Shown: in pieces, positions 1-5,658 of the stretch | Position numbering within the stretch: the stretch's first letter is position 1 | How the letters are laid out: every line of letters starts with the position of its first letter | Source: Burkholderia anthina | Lineage (GTDB): Bacteria; Pseudomonadota; Gammaproteobacteria; Burkholderiales; Burkholderiaceae | NCBI RefSeq assembly: GCF_902498995.1 | Contig: NZ_CABVLY010000019.1 | Location: forward strand, 108,748-172,747 | Direction of reading: 5' to 3' | DNA: 64,000 nucleotides | Notes under the pieces: generated by a model | Database searches by the model: none | What the model was told of the DNA's origin: nothing | The model's input: only the letters and a program-made list of their open reading frames with translations | Made by a program: the position numbers and the translations under genes

Positions 1-151
1 CTGCGGGTGCGGGGCGTGCCGGGTGCTCTAACACCAGGTACGTCGCCGCGTCCTTTCCTACTGCTGCTGGTCGATCGCGACCAGCCTTATCGATGCGTTG
101 CCATTCGCGTCCGATCTCGTTATGCGCTGTCTCGCTCGCGGGCTTGTTGAT
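1..151 (-). CDS. open frame running off the left edge (partial, uncertain)
   Basis: On the minus strand a frame stays open from about 151 to the window edge and overlaps the end of the 54-aa gene at 120-284 in another frame. It reads NEIGREWQRIDKAG, then a stretch ending in AATYLVLEHPARPAPA, which looks like protein. No ATG, GTG or TTG start is visible upstream of that stretch inside the open frame, so the start is unclear. It would be the next gene in the leftward small-gene operon. No function can be given. Confidence 0.22.
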   Translation of the reverse strand, partial: MNKPASETAHNEIGREWQRIDKAGRDRPAAVGKDAATYLVLEHPARPAPA

Positions 152-284
152 TCAAATCGCTGACGGCCCGCGCTGACAGCAAAATGCGGATGTCCGTATT
201 GCCGATGACGACGAAATCGTCGTCAATCTCGGTCGCCCCTGCTTCGCGCAGAAGCAGGAGCGCGGCTTGTGAGAGCTTTGCCAT
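120..284 (-). CDS. small phage protein, unknown function (54 aa)
   Basis: A 54-residue frame starting MAKLSQAALLLLREAGATE and ending in a TAA at 120-122. A good GGAG ribosome binding site lies just upstream of the ATG at 282-284. The protein is mildly acidic in the middle (IDDDFVVIG) with no membrane segment or recognisable motif. It is one of several short, closely packed leftward genes that follow the pL-like promoter at 1663-1691, the position where lambdoid phages keep recombination, host-takeover and excision accessory genes. The function is unknown; the call rests on the RBS, spacing and operon context. Confidence 0.5.
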   Translation of the reverse strand: MAKLSQAALLLLREAGATEIDDDFVVIGNTDIRILLSARAVSDLNQQARERDSA

Positions 285-317
285 GCGTTCTCCAAGGCCC
301 GCCGTAGCGGGCGCGGG

Positions 318-476
318 TTATGTGGTCGCCGGTTCTAGTTCCGTGCGTTGGTTCGGGCGATTGGCGATCGCGGCGATCAGTTCGAGCCCGCGGTCCCGAG
401 TCACGGGCCGCTTCGTCTTGCGAACCCGATGCCCCGTGCGCTCATACACGAGGACGACGTGGTAGAGCTTTTCCAT
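318..476 (-). CDS. small basic phage protein, unknown function (52 aa)
   Basis: Frame starting MEKLYHVVLVYERTGHRVR, 52 aa, with an AGGAGA ribosome binding site well placed before the ATG at 474-476. It is rich in Arg and Lys in its first half (RKTKRPVTRDRG) and has an amphipathic LELIAAIANR segment. It belongs to the same leftward operon as its neighbours, 33 bp upstream of the 54-aa gene. No family was recognised; a nucleic-acid-binding role is possible from the charge but is only inference. Confidence 0.5.
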   Translation of the reverse strand: MEKLYHVVLVYERTGHRVRKTKRPVTRDRGLELIAAIANRPNQRTELEPATT

Positions 477-504
477 CGTCTTTCTCCTGTAGCGGGAGCA
501 GTGG

Positions 505-741
505 TTAGACGGGGTTCAACCGCGAAACGAGCGGATGGGCGTGGCTGCCGGAGTCGAGCCGAACGCGGACGCGATGAACGCATGGCACGTTCAGGCGCTC
601 TTCGTTCCATTGGCCGTGAAACCATTCCTTGTGGCCCTCGACCGTGGCCGATTTGACGCGGCCCGACATGGTGGTCCAGGTGACGCGCTGTCCTTGCTGT
701 GGCATCGCGCGATAAGCCTTGCGGCGCTGACGTGCGTTCAT
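505..741 (-). CDS. small phage protein, unknown function (78 aa)
   Basis: Frame starting MNARQRRKAYRAMPQQGQRV, 78 aa. A GGGG purine run lies about 9 bases before the ATG. The N-terminus is strongly basic, and the centre (SGRVKSATVEGHKEWFHGQW) looks like a small beta-rich fold. It sits between the 35-aa membrane peptide and the 52-aa gene in the leftward operon. There is no recognisable domain and no function is assigned. It is a more convincing gene than the competing open frames at the same place because of the RBS and the colinear operon. Confidence 0.5.
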   Translation of the reverse strand: MNARQRRKAYRAMPQQGQRVTWTTMSGRVKSATVEGHKEWFHGQWNEERLNVPCVHRVRVRLDSGSHAHPLVSRLNPV

Positions 742-768
742 CGGCGTTTCCCCTTCGTGTTGCGTTGG

Positions 769-876
769 TCACTGTTTCCGCTGTCGGCGTGGCCCTTGCC
801 GAAGATCAAACACGACGACGAGCAGAAGGGCTGAAGCGAAAACACCGAGACCGACACCAACAAGTAATGTGGTCAT
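769..876 (-). CDS. 35-aa membrane peptide (candidate)
   Basis: A 35-codon frame starting MTTLLVGVGLGVFASALLLV followed by VVFDLRQGPRRQRKQ. One hydrophobic membrane-spanning helix is followed by a basic tail, the usual layout of tiny single-pass phage membrane peptides with the N-terminus out and the C-terminus in. No clear ribosome binding site is visible, which lowers confidence. It is the first of the compact group of leftward genes at 120-876. Confidence 0.35.
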   Translation of the reverse strand: MTTLLVGVGLGVFASALLLVVVFDLRQGPRRQRKQ

Positions 877-1364
877 AGATTAGTCATCCGAAATATATTG
901 AGGCCGGTTAGATTTCTGGCGGCCTGACCGCGCTCAAGGAATGGCACTGAAGGTCAATGCGATTCGATCAGCGCGGTCGACGTGCCGGTTACGTTGTCCG
1001 GCGCCGGTTAGCATCCCGGCCGTTCTCTTGACCGTCCGTCGGCTTGCCAAGCCCTATTTCTGAGGTGACGGGTCCACTTCGTTTATCTCTCGCAGGACTG
1101 GCGAGTCGCGCTCACCGATGGAGTGTGCTGTCCATCTACCCGGGCGCAATTTCGAAACTCTCAAGGGCGCGCACTCGACGTCCTGTTTGCGCTGCAGGTC
1201 GGTTGATTGGTGCGGAGGATCCGCGTCCGAATGCGCGCTCTTGAGAGCTTGGATCGCAACAGCGTTCAGGGAGGGCGCCTCTGTCCTACTACGGGGTGAG
1301 CGTGGCTACGGGCTATTTAGAGCCGCCGCGACGGCTTGAGGCACCCTCACTGAACGTTGTTGCA
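877..1364. other. stretch without a supported gene
   Basis: Between the small leftward genes and the pL-proximal candidate gene there are only frames with skewed, low-complexity Arg/Ser-rich translations on either strand and no good ribosome binding sites. If transcription starts at the promoter at 1663-1691 this stretch would be part of the leftward transcript. Repeated CCGGTTAG-like words occur near 903 and 1006. No terminator, tRNA or mobile element was seen. Confidence 0.4.
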
Positions 1365-1619
1365 TCACTCGCGCGCCCGACTACTCCCGGTCGTGCCGGC
1401 TCCGGGCCGCGCGAGGTTTGTGCCGATTACAACGCCATCGGACACGTGTTGCTGGCTGTCTTGCATCAGGCTCGCTCGGCGCGCTGCGGTTTTCCGCTGT
1501 GTCCGTCCTGACTCACGACGCAGATCGCGCCGGCCTGTCGCCTGCTTTCGCAAGCTCGGCTTACCTTCGATTGTCTGGACGATGCCGGCCTGGCTGCTGC
1601 CGATCCGTCTAAGGAGCAA
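1365..1619 (-). CDS. first reading frame of the leftward operon, Arg-rich (candidate N-like protein)
   Basis: A TTG-started 84-aa frame begins about 37 bases downstream of the predicted pL start and is preceded by a GGGG run. Its middle is strongly basic (GRRDLRRESGRTQRKTAARR), reminiscent of arginine-rich RNA-binding motifs such as that of lambda N, which occupies the same map position as first gene of the pL operon. The rest of the protein has no recognisable features. This is inference from position and composition only. It may equally be a chance frame in GC-rich DNA. Confidence 0.25.
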   Translation of the reverse strand: MLLRRIGSSQAGIVQTIEGKPSLRKQATGRRDLRRESGRTQRKTAARRASLMQDSQQHVSDGVVIGTNLARPGAGTTGSSRARE

Positions 1620-1662
1620 TCCCCAGAGGGGAGGCGCAGCGTTCTGTGCTGCGTTGAGATGA

Positions 1663-1703
1663 ATTACACCAAATGGTGAAGTCTATGTCAACACCAAACG
1701 GTG
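1663..1703 (-). promoter_or_regulatory. pL-like early leftward promoter with two repressor operators
   Basis: On the minus strand there is a perfect -35 box TTGACA (1686-1691), a 17-bp spacer and a -10 box TGTAAT (1663-1668). The operator-like element CACCAAATGGTG at 1667-1678 overlaps the -10 region and CACCAAACGGTG at 1692-1703 abuts the -35 box. The same element occurs three times in the repressor/Cro intergenic region. This is the arrangement of a lambda pL promoter controlled by the CI-like repressor and Cro-like protein encoded nearby. Confidence 0.82.
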
Positions 1704-1778
1704 AATTTTTGGGTTTGACGTGATGAAGTGGTGGTGTGACGAGCTATCCGAGCAATAGCCGGGTGTGTTTGGGAATGA

Positions 1779-1804
1779 AAAAAGCCCGCGCGCGGCGGGC
1801 TTTT
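1779..1804 (-). terminator. intrinsic terminator of the repressor operon
   Basis: Stem GCCCGC/GCGGGC (1784-1789 and 1795-1800) with a five-base loop. The flanking A-run becomes a run of six U on the minus strand. It lies 26 bp beyond the stop of the exported-protein gene, ending the leftward repressor transcript before the pL promoter. Four T residues follow on the other strand, so it may also work weakly rightward. Confidence 0.75.
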
Positions 1805-1829
1805 GTCACTTGCTACTTGATATCTGATA

Positions 1830-2468
1830 TTAGAGCTGATCGGCTCCGGATTTTGCTGCCTGATCTTGCTCGCTTTGTCTGGCGTCCCAGTAAGCGCGGT
1901 CTGAGATGAAAACCTTGGACTGGTCGACGGTGCCGCTCCGCATTTCGGCGTTGATTGTCACCTTTTTTCCAATCCACTTGAGGGATTGATTGTCAAAAGT
2001 CGCGCCTGCACCGTTCTGGACAGTGCCTGTTTTAGATTGGCTGGGTGGGCCGTAGCGCTGGATCAGAACGTCGGCGAGTTGAGAGAAATTCTCCGGTTTC
2101 GTCGCGAGGACAAACGTGACGGGCTTTCCGTCTGAAATCATTACGTTGACTTCATAGCCAAAACCGAGTTTCGGTGTGTTCCAGATGGTCCCGTAGCTAC
2201 TCCGGCCATATCCGTCGAAGCACATGCTGCTCATCTTGAATACTGCAGAGTAGTCCGTGTGAGACCCGTCCTTCGGGCAGTCTGGCAAAGTGCCGGAATC
2301 CGGGAACGGCTCGCCAAACTTGAAGCCTAGAAAACCGTCCGGCTCCTTGGTCCAAGTCCGCTCATGGCCTTTCTGGGGTTTCTTCGCCTTAGCCGGCCCC
2401 GCGGCGAGTGCGGCGGCACAAAGAAGTGCGAACGACACCCGTGCAATTGATTTTGATACTTTTCCCAT
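1830..2468 (-). CDS. exported protein of unknown function co-transcribed with the repressor (212 aa)
   Basis: Starts MGKVSKSIARVSFALLCAAA, a clear Sec signal peptide with likely cleavage after AGPAKA (about residue 28). The mature part of about 184 aa is hydrophilic and mixed alpha/beta with no recognised domain (GFLGFKFGEPFPD near residue 47, then two Cys near residues 64 and 83). A GGGGACC purine run precedes the ATG. The gene begins 26 bp after the repressor stop and ends at a terminator, so it should be expressed from the repressor promoter in the lysogen. This is the position of lambda rexAB, where lysogenic conversion or exclusion genes are often found. Codon use is less GC-rich than that of the structural genes, suggesting a cargo gene. 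Confidence 0.75.
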   Translation of the reverse strand: MGKVSKSIARVSFALLCAAALAAGPAKAKKPQKGHERTWTKEPDGFLGFKFGEPFPDSGTLPDCPKDGSHTDYSAVFKMSSMCFDGYGRSSYGTIWNTPKLGFGYEVNVMISDGKPVTFVLATKPENFSQLADVLIQRYGPPSQSKTGTVQNGAGATFDNQSLKWIGKKVTINAEMRSGTVDQSKVFISDRAYWDARQSEQDQAAKSGADQL

Positions 2469-2494
2469 GGTCCCCGATTACTGTTGGTCTGTTG

Positions 2495-3208
2495 TTACAT
2501 TCGAATTTTTATCTTCCGGGCCGGCACTTGATGGGCGACGTAGTACATCCAAGTAATTTCTTCGGGTCTGTACGTGTATGTCGCGTGTTCCGAGTAGCTA
2601 CCCAGTCGGATCAGCCCATCGCGGCGCGACAGAAGGCGTTTGAGCATTGTTTCGCCCGTAGCCAGGCGAACCAGCACGTCATCTTCGATTTCCGGGTCGG
2701 TGCTGGGCTCAACCAATGCGAATTCGCCAGGGTTGAACCGCGGCGCCATCGAAGTGCCGACAACTGGAGATAAAAATGCGTGGGGGTCCGCCGTTGCGAT
2801 TTCTGCGTATTCGTCTGTTACTCCCACCGGATAATCCCCGTCCGTCCAAATTCTCTCAGGCAATCCACCTTGCGCTCGCCCTACAACGAACACGCAGCGA
2901 AAGTTCTTTGTATTAATAGGATACTTCAAAAGAACCGGATGGTGTCCCCCTCGTGATGCATCGCGGGCATCGGACTCGGCTGCACCACAGGGTGAGTTGC
3001 TCACGGAGTCAAGCCAACCAGGCGGCTTAGAAGGATCCCATGAAGTCTCGATAGCCCGCGCGACCTTTTCGCCAAATGACTTTCGGCCGGCCAGCATGTC
3101 ATTTATTTGACTGGCCGGCTTCTTCGTGCGGCGACTGACTTCGGCAAGGCTATTGTCGTCGACGAGCTGTTGAAGGTTTTGCCGGCGGATGTCGGTGAGA
3201 TCGTTCAT
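2495..3208 (-). CDS. CI-like prophage repressor, S24/LexA-type autocleaving
   Basis: 237 aa from the ATG at 3206-3208. A small N-terminal helix-turn-helix (about residues 8-55, LAEVSRRTKKPASQINDML) is joined by a linker to a C-terminal S24 peptidase domain. The nucleophile Ser153 lies in VGTSMAPRFNPGE and the general-base Lys190 in TMLKRLL, so RecA-stimulated self-cleavage is expected. An upstream in-frame start at 3235 would place operator sequence inside the gene. The shorter start is preferred because a -10 box TCTAAT ends six bases before it, giving a leaderless message like lambda cI from pRM. It should bind the five CACC-N4-GGTG operators and maintain lysogeny. Confidence 0.9.
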   Translation of the reverse strand: MNDLTDIRRQNLQQLVDDNSLAEVSRRTKKPASQINDMLAGRKSFGEKVARAIETSWDPSKPPGWLDSVSNSPCGAAESDARDASRGGHHPVLLKYPINTKNFRCVFVVGRAQGGLPERIWTDGDYPVGVTDEYAEIATADPHAFLSPVVGTSMAPRFNPGEFALVEPSTDPEIEDDVLVRLATGETMLKRLLSRRDGLIRLGSYSEHATYTYRPEEITWMYYVAHQVPARKIKIRM

Positions 3209-3214
3209 GAGGCG

Positions 3215-3286
3215 ATTAGAGCATGGTGAAACCATTTGGTGAATTCACCGAATGGTGTTGTAAGACTTCACCGAATGGTGTAGCCT
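3215..3286. promoter_or_regulatory. pRM/pR divergent promoters with three operators
   Basis: Operators: AACCATTTGGTG at 3230-3241 (other orientation), CACCGAATGGTG at 3246-3257 and again at 3269-3280, with centres 16-23 bp apart. Rightward pR: -35 TTGTAA (3258-3263), 17 bp, -10 TAGCCT (3281-3286). Leftward pRM: -35 TTCACC (3238-3243), 17 bp, -10 TCTAAT (3215-3220). Both predicted starts fall on or next to the start codon of the gene they drive (Cro-like 3294, repressor 3208). The pR and pL promoters share the string AGACTTCACC in the spacer. Confidence 0.8.
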
Positions 3287-3293
3287 TCCGGGC

Positions 3294-3536
3294 ATGGATC
3301 AGCTCAAAAAATTCTTGATGGATATGCCCGTGGCGGATCGCCAAGCCTTCGCGAAGCGGTGCGGCACGAGCTACGCGTTCCTTCGGAATGTCATTTATGG
3401 TCAGCGCATGCCTGGCGAGAAGCTGTGCGTTGCGATTTGGCGGGAATCAGGTGGTGTTGTTACTCGCCAAGTGCTACGCCCGGATGACTGGCAGGACATC
3501 TGGCCCGAGCTCGCTCAACCAAAGGCGATCGAATGA
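3294..3536 (+). CDS. Cro-like DNA-binding protein (YdaS/Cro fold)
   Basis: 80 aa, starting MDQLKKFLMDMPVADRQAFA. The segment ADRQAFAKRCGTSYAFLRNV (about 14-33) is a helix-turn-helix of the Cro/YdaS type, and the C-terminal half (TRQVLRPDDWQDIWPEL) is typical of Cro-like proteins whose genes lie opposite a CI-like repressor. The start codon coincides with the predicted transcription start of pR, so the mRNA looks leaderless. Expected role: lower repressor synthesis and early transcription during lytic growth by binding the same operators. Confidence 0.8.
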   Translation: MDQLKKFLMDMPVADRQAFAKRCGTSYAFLRNVIYGQRMPGEKLCVAIWRESGGVVTRQVLRPDDWQDIWPELAQPKAIE

Positions 3537-3583
3537 AGCTTCTGTACGCTCGTCTGCGCCGGTAGCTTGCTCGCCGATCGCGC

Positions 3584-3718
3584 ATGGCCGGGCCGAACGG
3601 TGACGGATCGATCAAGTTTGTCGCGACGGAGGTTTCGGGCGTTGATCCGGCGACTGGGCGAGTCATCTGGCGAATCACGAAGGACGGCGTTGTCGTCGTT
3701 CCGACCGATCCCGAGTAG
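3584..3718 (+). CDS. small phage protein (44 aa), unknown
   Basis: A 44-codon frame reading MAGPNGDGSIKFVATEVSGV and ending VVVVPTDPE. No good ribosome binding site is visible and no family is recognised. It lies in the early rightward transcript between the Cro-like gene and the HTH gene at 3849. Its composition resembles a short beta-rich protein. Support is weak and rests on position and protein-like composition. Confidence 0.35.
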   Translation: MAGPNGDGSIKFVATEVSGVDPATGRVIWRITKDGVVVVPTDPE

Positions 3719-3848
3719 TCAGCACAAGGCTTCGATTCTTGCATGGCGACGGTTCGCATCCAGTAAGGCAGTTGATGCAAAAAATTTTGCGCCAGGCATG
3801 AGTCGTAATTCCAGTCGTAACTCGTTTGATTTTCACTATGGAGGGTAG

Positions 3849-4226
3849 ATGCAAGCTCAGGGGTATCCCCAAGCGCAGCGCGGTTCCGAGGCGGCTCAGG
3901 CCGATCGATTCATTGCGCCCGAATCGATTGCGGAATGCGCGACTTTCCGTGATGCCGTGTGCCTCGCATGGGATATGCGAGCGGTGCGCGGCATGACGCA
4001 AAGGACGCTGGCGGAGCGGCTGGAGGTTCCTGCGTCGCACCTTTCCAACATGCTCAACCGTGATCCGGTTGACCGTCACGGGAAGCCGCGGCAGGACTTG
4101 CCCGCGAAGCTGATCGCGGACTTTGAACGGGTCGTCGGCAACCGTGCCGTGTCGCAGTATCTCGCGCGCATGGCGATGCTGACGTTGATGGAGGAAGTGA
4201 TTCAGCAGAGGGCAGCCATGAAATGA
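3849..4226 (+). CDS. helix-turn-helix protein in CII position
   Basis: 125 aa, with a strong GGAGGG ribosome binding site 7 bases before the ATG. An XRE-like helix-turn-helix spans about residues 48-72 (GMTQRTLAERLEVPASHLSN), followed by a helical C-terminus. The gene follows the Cro-like gene and precedes the replication genes, the position of cII in lambdoid phages, so a role in the lysis/lysogeny decision or early regulation is plausible. Its stop overlaps the next start by four bases (ATGA), indicating translational coupling. It could also be a general XRE regulator. Confidence 0.7.
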   Translation: MQAQGYPQAQRGSEAAQADRFIAPESIAECATFRDAVCLAWDMRAVRGMTQRTLAERLEVPASHLSNMLNRDPVDRHGKPRQDLPAKLIADFERVVGNRAVSQYLARMAMLTLMEEVIQQRAAMK

Positions 4227-4411
4227 CCGAGGAAGATGCGCTTCGGAAGGGCTGCAAGGCCGTAGAGGACGCCCGAGTACGGGTAGGTGACAACCGAAAC
4301 GCACTGATGAAGGAGCTGGAAAGGGTTGCTGTTGAAGATCCGGAAGTCGCCGAAGCATTCAGGGTAGCCGGATTTTTGTTCCTCGAGGCGCAGCAGGAAA
4401 CGAAGCAGTAA
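4223..4411 (+). CDS. small helical phage protein (62 aa), unknown
   Basis: 62 aa starting MTEEDALRKGCKAVEDARVR; nearly all predicted helix and acidic overall. It is coupled to the upstream HTH gene through a 4-bp overlap. No membrane segment and no known motif. A short, conserved-looking early phage protein whose function cannot be stated from sequence. Confidence 0.6.
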   Translation: MTEEDALRKGCKAVEDARVRVGDNRNALMKELERVAVEDPEVAEAFRVAGFLFLEAQQETKQ

Positions 4412-4506
4412 GGCGCGCCGGCTCCGGCCGGCGTTCTGAAGCCAGTCGCAAACGCCCGAGTTCGAGCCTTTGCGTCCGGGTTTAGTAATCCTAAAAATTC
4501 GAATTT

Positions 4507-4680
4507 ATGGAAGCCAATCAGAAAAACGAACATGCCGAGCCGTGCCAGCGGAACCCGGCCACCACCGAAGAAGTGAAGCGCATCACGCGCGACACCAGTC
4601 AACACCCGACGTATCCGCGCAGGTGCCTGTCGTGCGGCGCGAAAGAATCCCTCGACGGCTCCGTGCCGTGCGGCCACTGA
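4507..4680 (+). CDS. small Cys-containing protein (57 aa), possible zinc ribbon
   Basis: 57-codon frame starting MEANQKNEHAEPCQRNPATT. The C-terminal third has CLSCG and PCGH, a spacing compatible with a four-ligand zinc ribbon (Cys40, Cys43, Cys55, His57). No clear ribosome binding site is seen. It sits in the 377-bp interval between the 62-aa gene and the ParB-like gene. A nucleic-acid-binding role is inference; the frame competes with others here but has the most protein-like composition. Confidence 0.42.
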   Translation: MEANQKNEHAEPCQRNPATTEEVKRITRDTSQHPTYPRRCLSCGAKESLDGSVPCGH

Positions 4681-4788
4681 AGCAACTAAGCGGGGCCGGC
4701 AATCCAGCAATCGAAATGATTTCTGCATTTCTAGGTCTGCTGGGAACATCACTGCGCCTGACCCGCAAATCCCATTTCTGGAGGAAAC

Positions 4789-5658
4789 GTGGCAAAAAGC
4801 TCCGTTGAAGCATATGGCGCGCAGAGCAAGGTAACTGCGCTCGCGATGGACCCGAACGACCTCGAACTGGTCACGGACCCGTCGCACCCGCTGTACGACC
4901 GGCGCGTTCATCAAGAGCCGAACCCGAAGACGGTGTTGAACTACCGCGCGATCGGCGTGCGCAAGCCGGTGCTGTTCTACAAGGATCCGGAGACCGGCAA
5001 GAATCTGGTCATCGACGGCCGCACACGGGTGATCAATGCCCGCGAGCTCAACCGGCAACTGATCGCCGCGGGTGAGCCGCCGATCACGATCCCGGCAATC
5101 CCGCAGAAGGTCATCAACGACGGCGGTCGGTCGTTCTCGGCGGTCATGGTCAGCACGAACGAAATCCGAAAAGAGGATTCGCCGATCAACCGCGCCGAGA
5201 AGATGGCGCGAATGCTGGACGTCGGCCACACGGAAGAAACCGTCGCAACCATGTTCGGCGTCGAGGTGCCGACGGTCCGCCAGCAGTTGAAGTTGCTCGA
5301 TTGCACGGCTGCCGTGCGTGATGCGCTCGAGGCTGACCAGATCACCGTATCGAACGCGCTGAAGCTCGCGAAACTGACTCCGGATCAACAGCGCGAGAAG
5401 GTGCGGGCCGTCGTCGCTGCGGCTGAGGGCAAGGAAGGGCATGCGAAGGCGCGCGCGCAGAAAGAGGCCGTGACCGGAGACGCGGCTCCGCGCATGCGCA
5501 CCCGCAAGCAGATTGCGGCCGAGCTGGAGAGGGCTGCGGGCGAGCGCGCTGAAGCGTTGCGGTGGGTTCTCAATCTGGAAGGTGATGTCGGCGCACAGGA
5601 TGCGGCCGATCCGCGTCAGGCGACGATTGATGATGCCGTTTCAGCTACGCAGGGATGA
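4789..5658 (+). CDS. ParB/RepB/Spo0J-family protein without a ParA partner
   Basis: 289 aa from a GTG start with an excellent GGAGGAAAC ribosome binding site. The N-terminal half is a ParB-like nucleotide-binding domain (LYDRRVHQEP, NLVIDGRTRVINARELN at about 74-90, SFSAVMVSTNEIRKEDSP). A helix-turn-helix follows (GHTEETVATMFGVEVPTVRQ, about 145-164), then a basic, helical C-terminus. ParB-type domains bind and hydrolyse CTP in partition proteins; some phage members are nucleases or replication helpers. No ParA ATPase is visible and the phage integrates, so plasmid-like partition is unlikely. It overlaps the replication gene start by 4 bp, pointing to a role with DNA replication. Confidence 0.82.
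   Translation: MAKSSVEAYGAQSKVTALAMDPNDLELVTDPSHPLYDRRVHQEPNPKTVLNYRAIGVRKPVLFYKDPETGKNLVIDGRTRVINARELNRQLIAAGEPPITIPAIPQKVINDGGRSFSAVMVSTNEIRKEDSPINRAEKMARMLDVGHTEETVATMFGVEVPTVRQQLKLLDCTAAVRDALEADQITVSNALKLAKLTPDQQREKVRAVVAAAEGKEGHAKARAQKEAVTGDAAPRMRTRKQIAAELERAAGERAEALRWVLNLEGDVGAQDAADPRQATIDDAVSATQG

Noticed and set aside
1044..1662. Several plus-strand frames of 60-100 aa
   Set aside because: Low-complexity Arg/Ser/Pro translations, no ribosome binding sites, and they run against the pL-driven operon.
3208..3235. Longer N-terminus for the repressor starting at 3235
   Set aside because: It would place an operator and promoter boxes within the coding sequence; the start at 3208 matches the predicted pRM transcript.
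3535..3567. 10-codon frame reading MKLLYARLRR right after the Cro-like gene
   Set aside because: Too short to support; the resemblance to other MK-LYA starts in the window (11702, 30461) could be chance.
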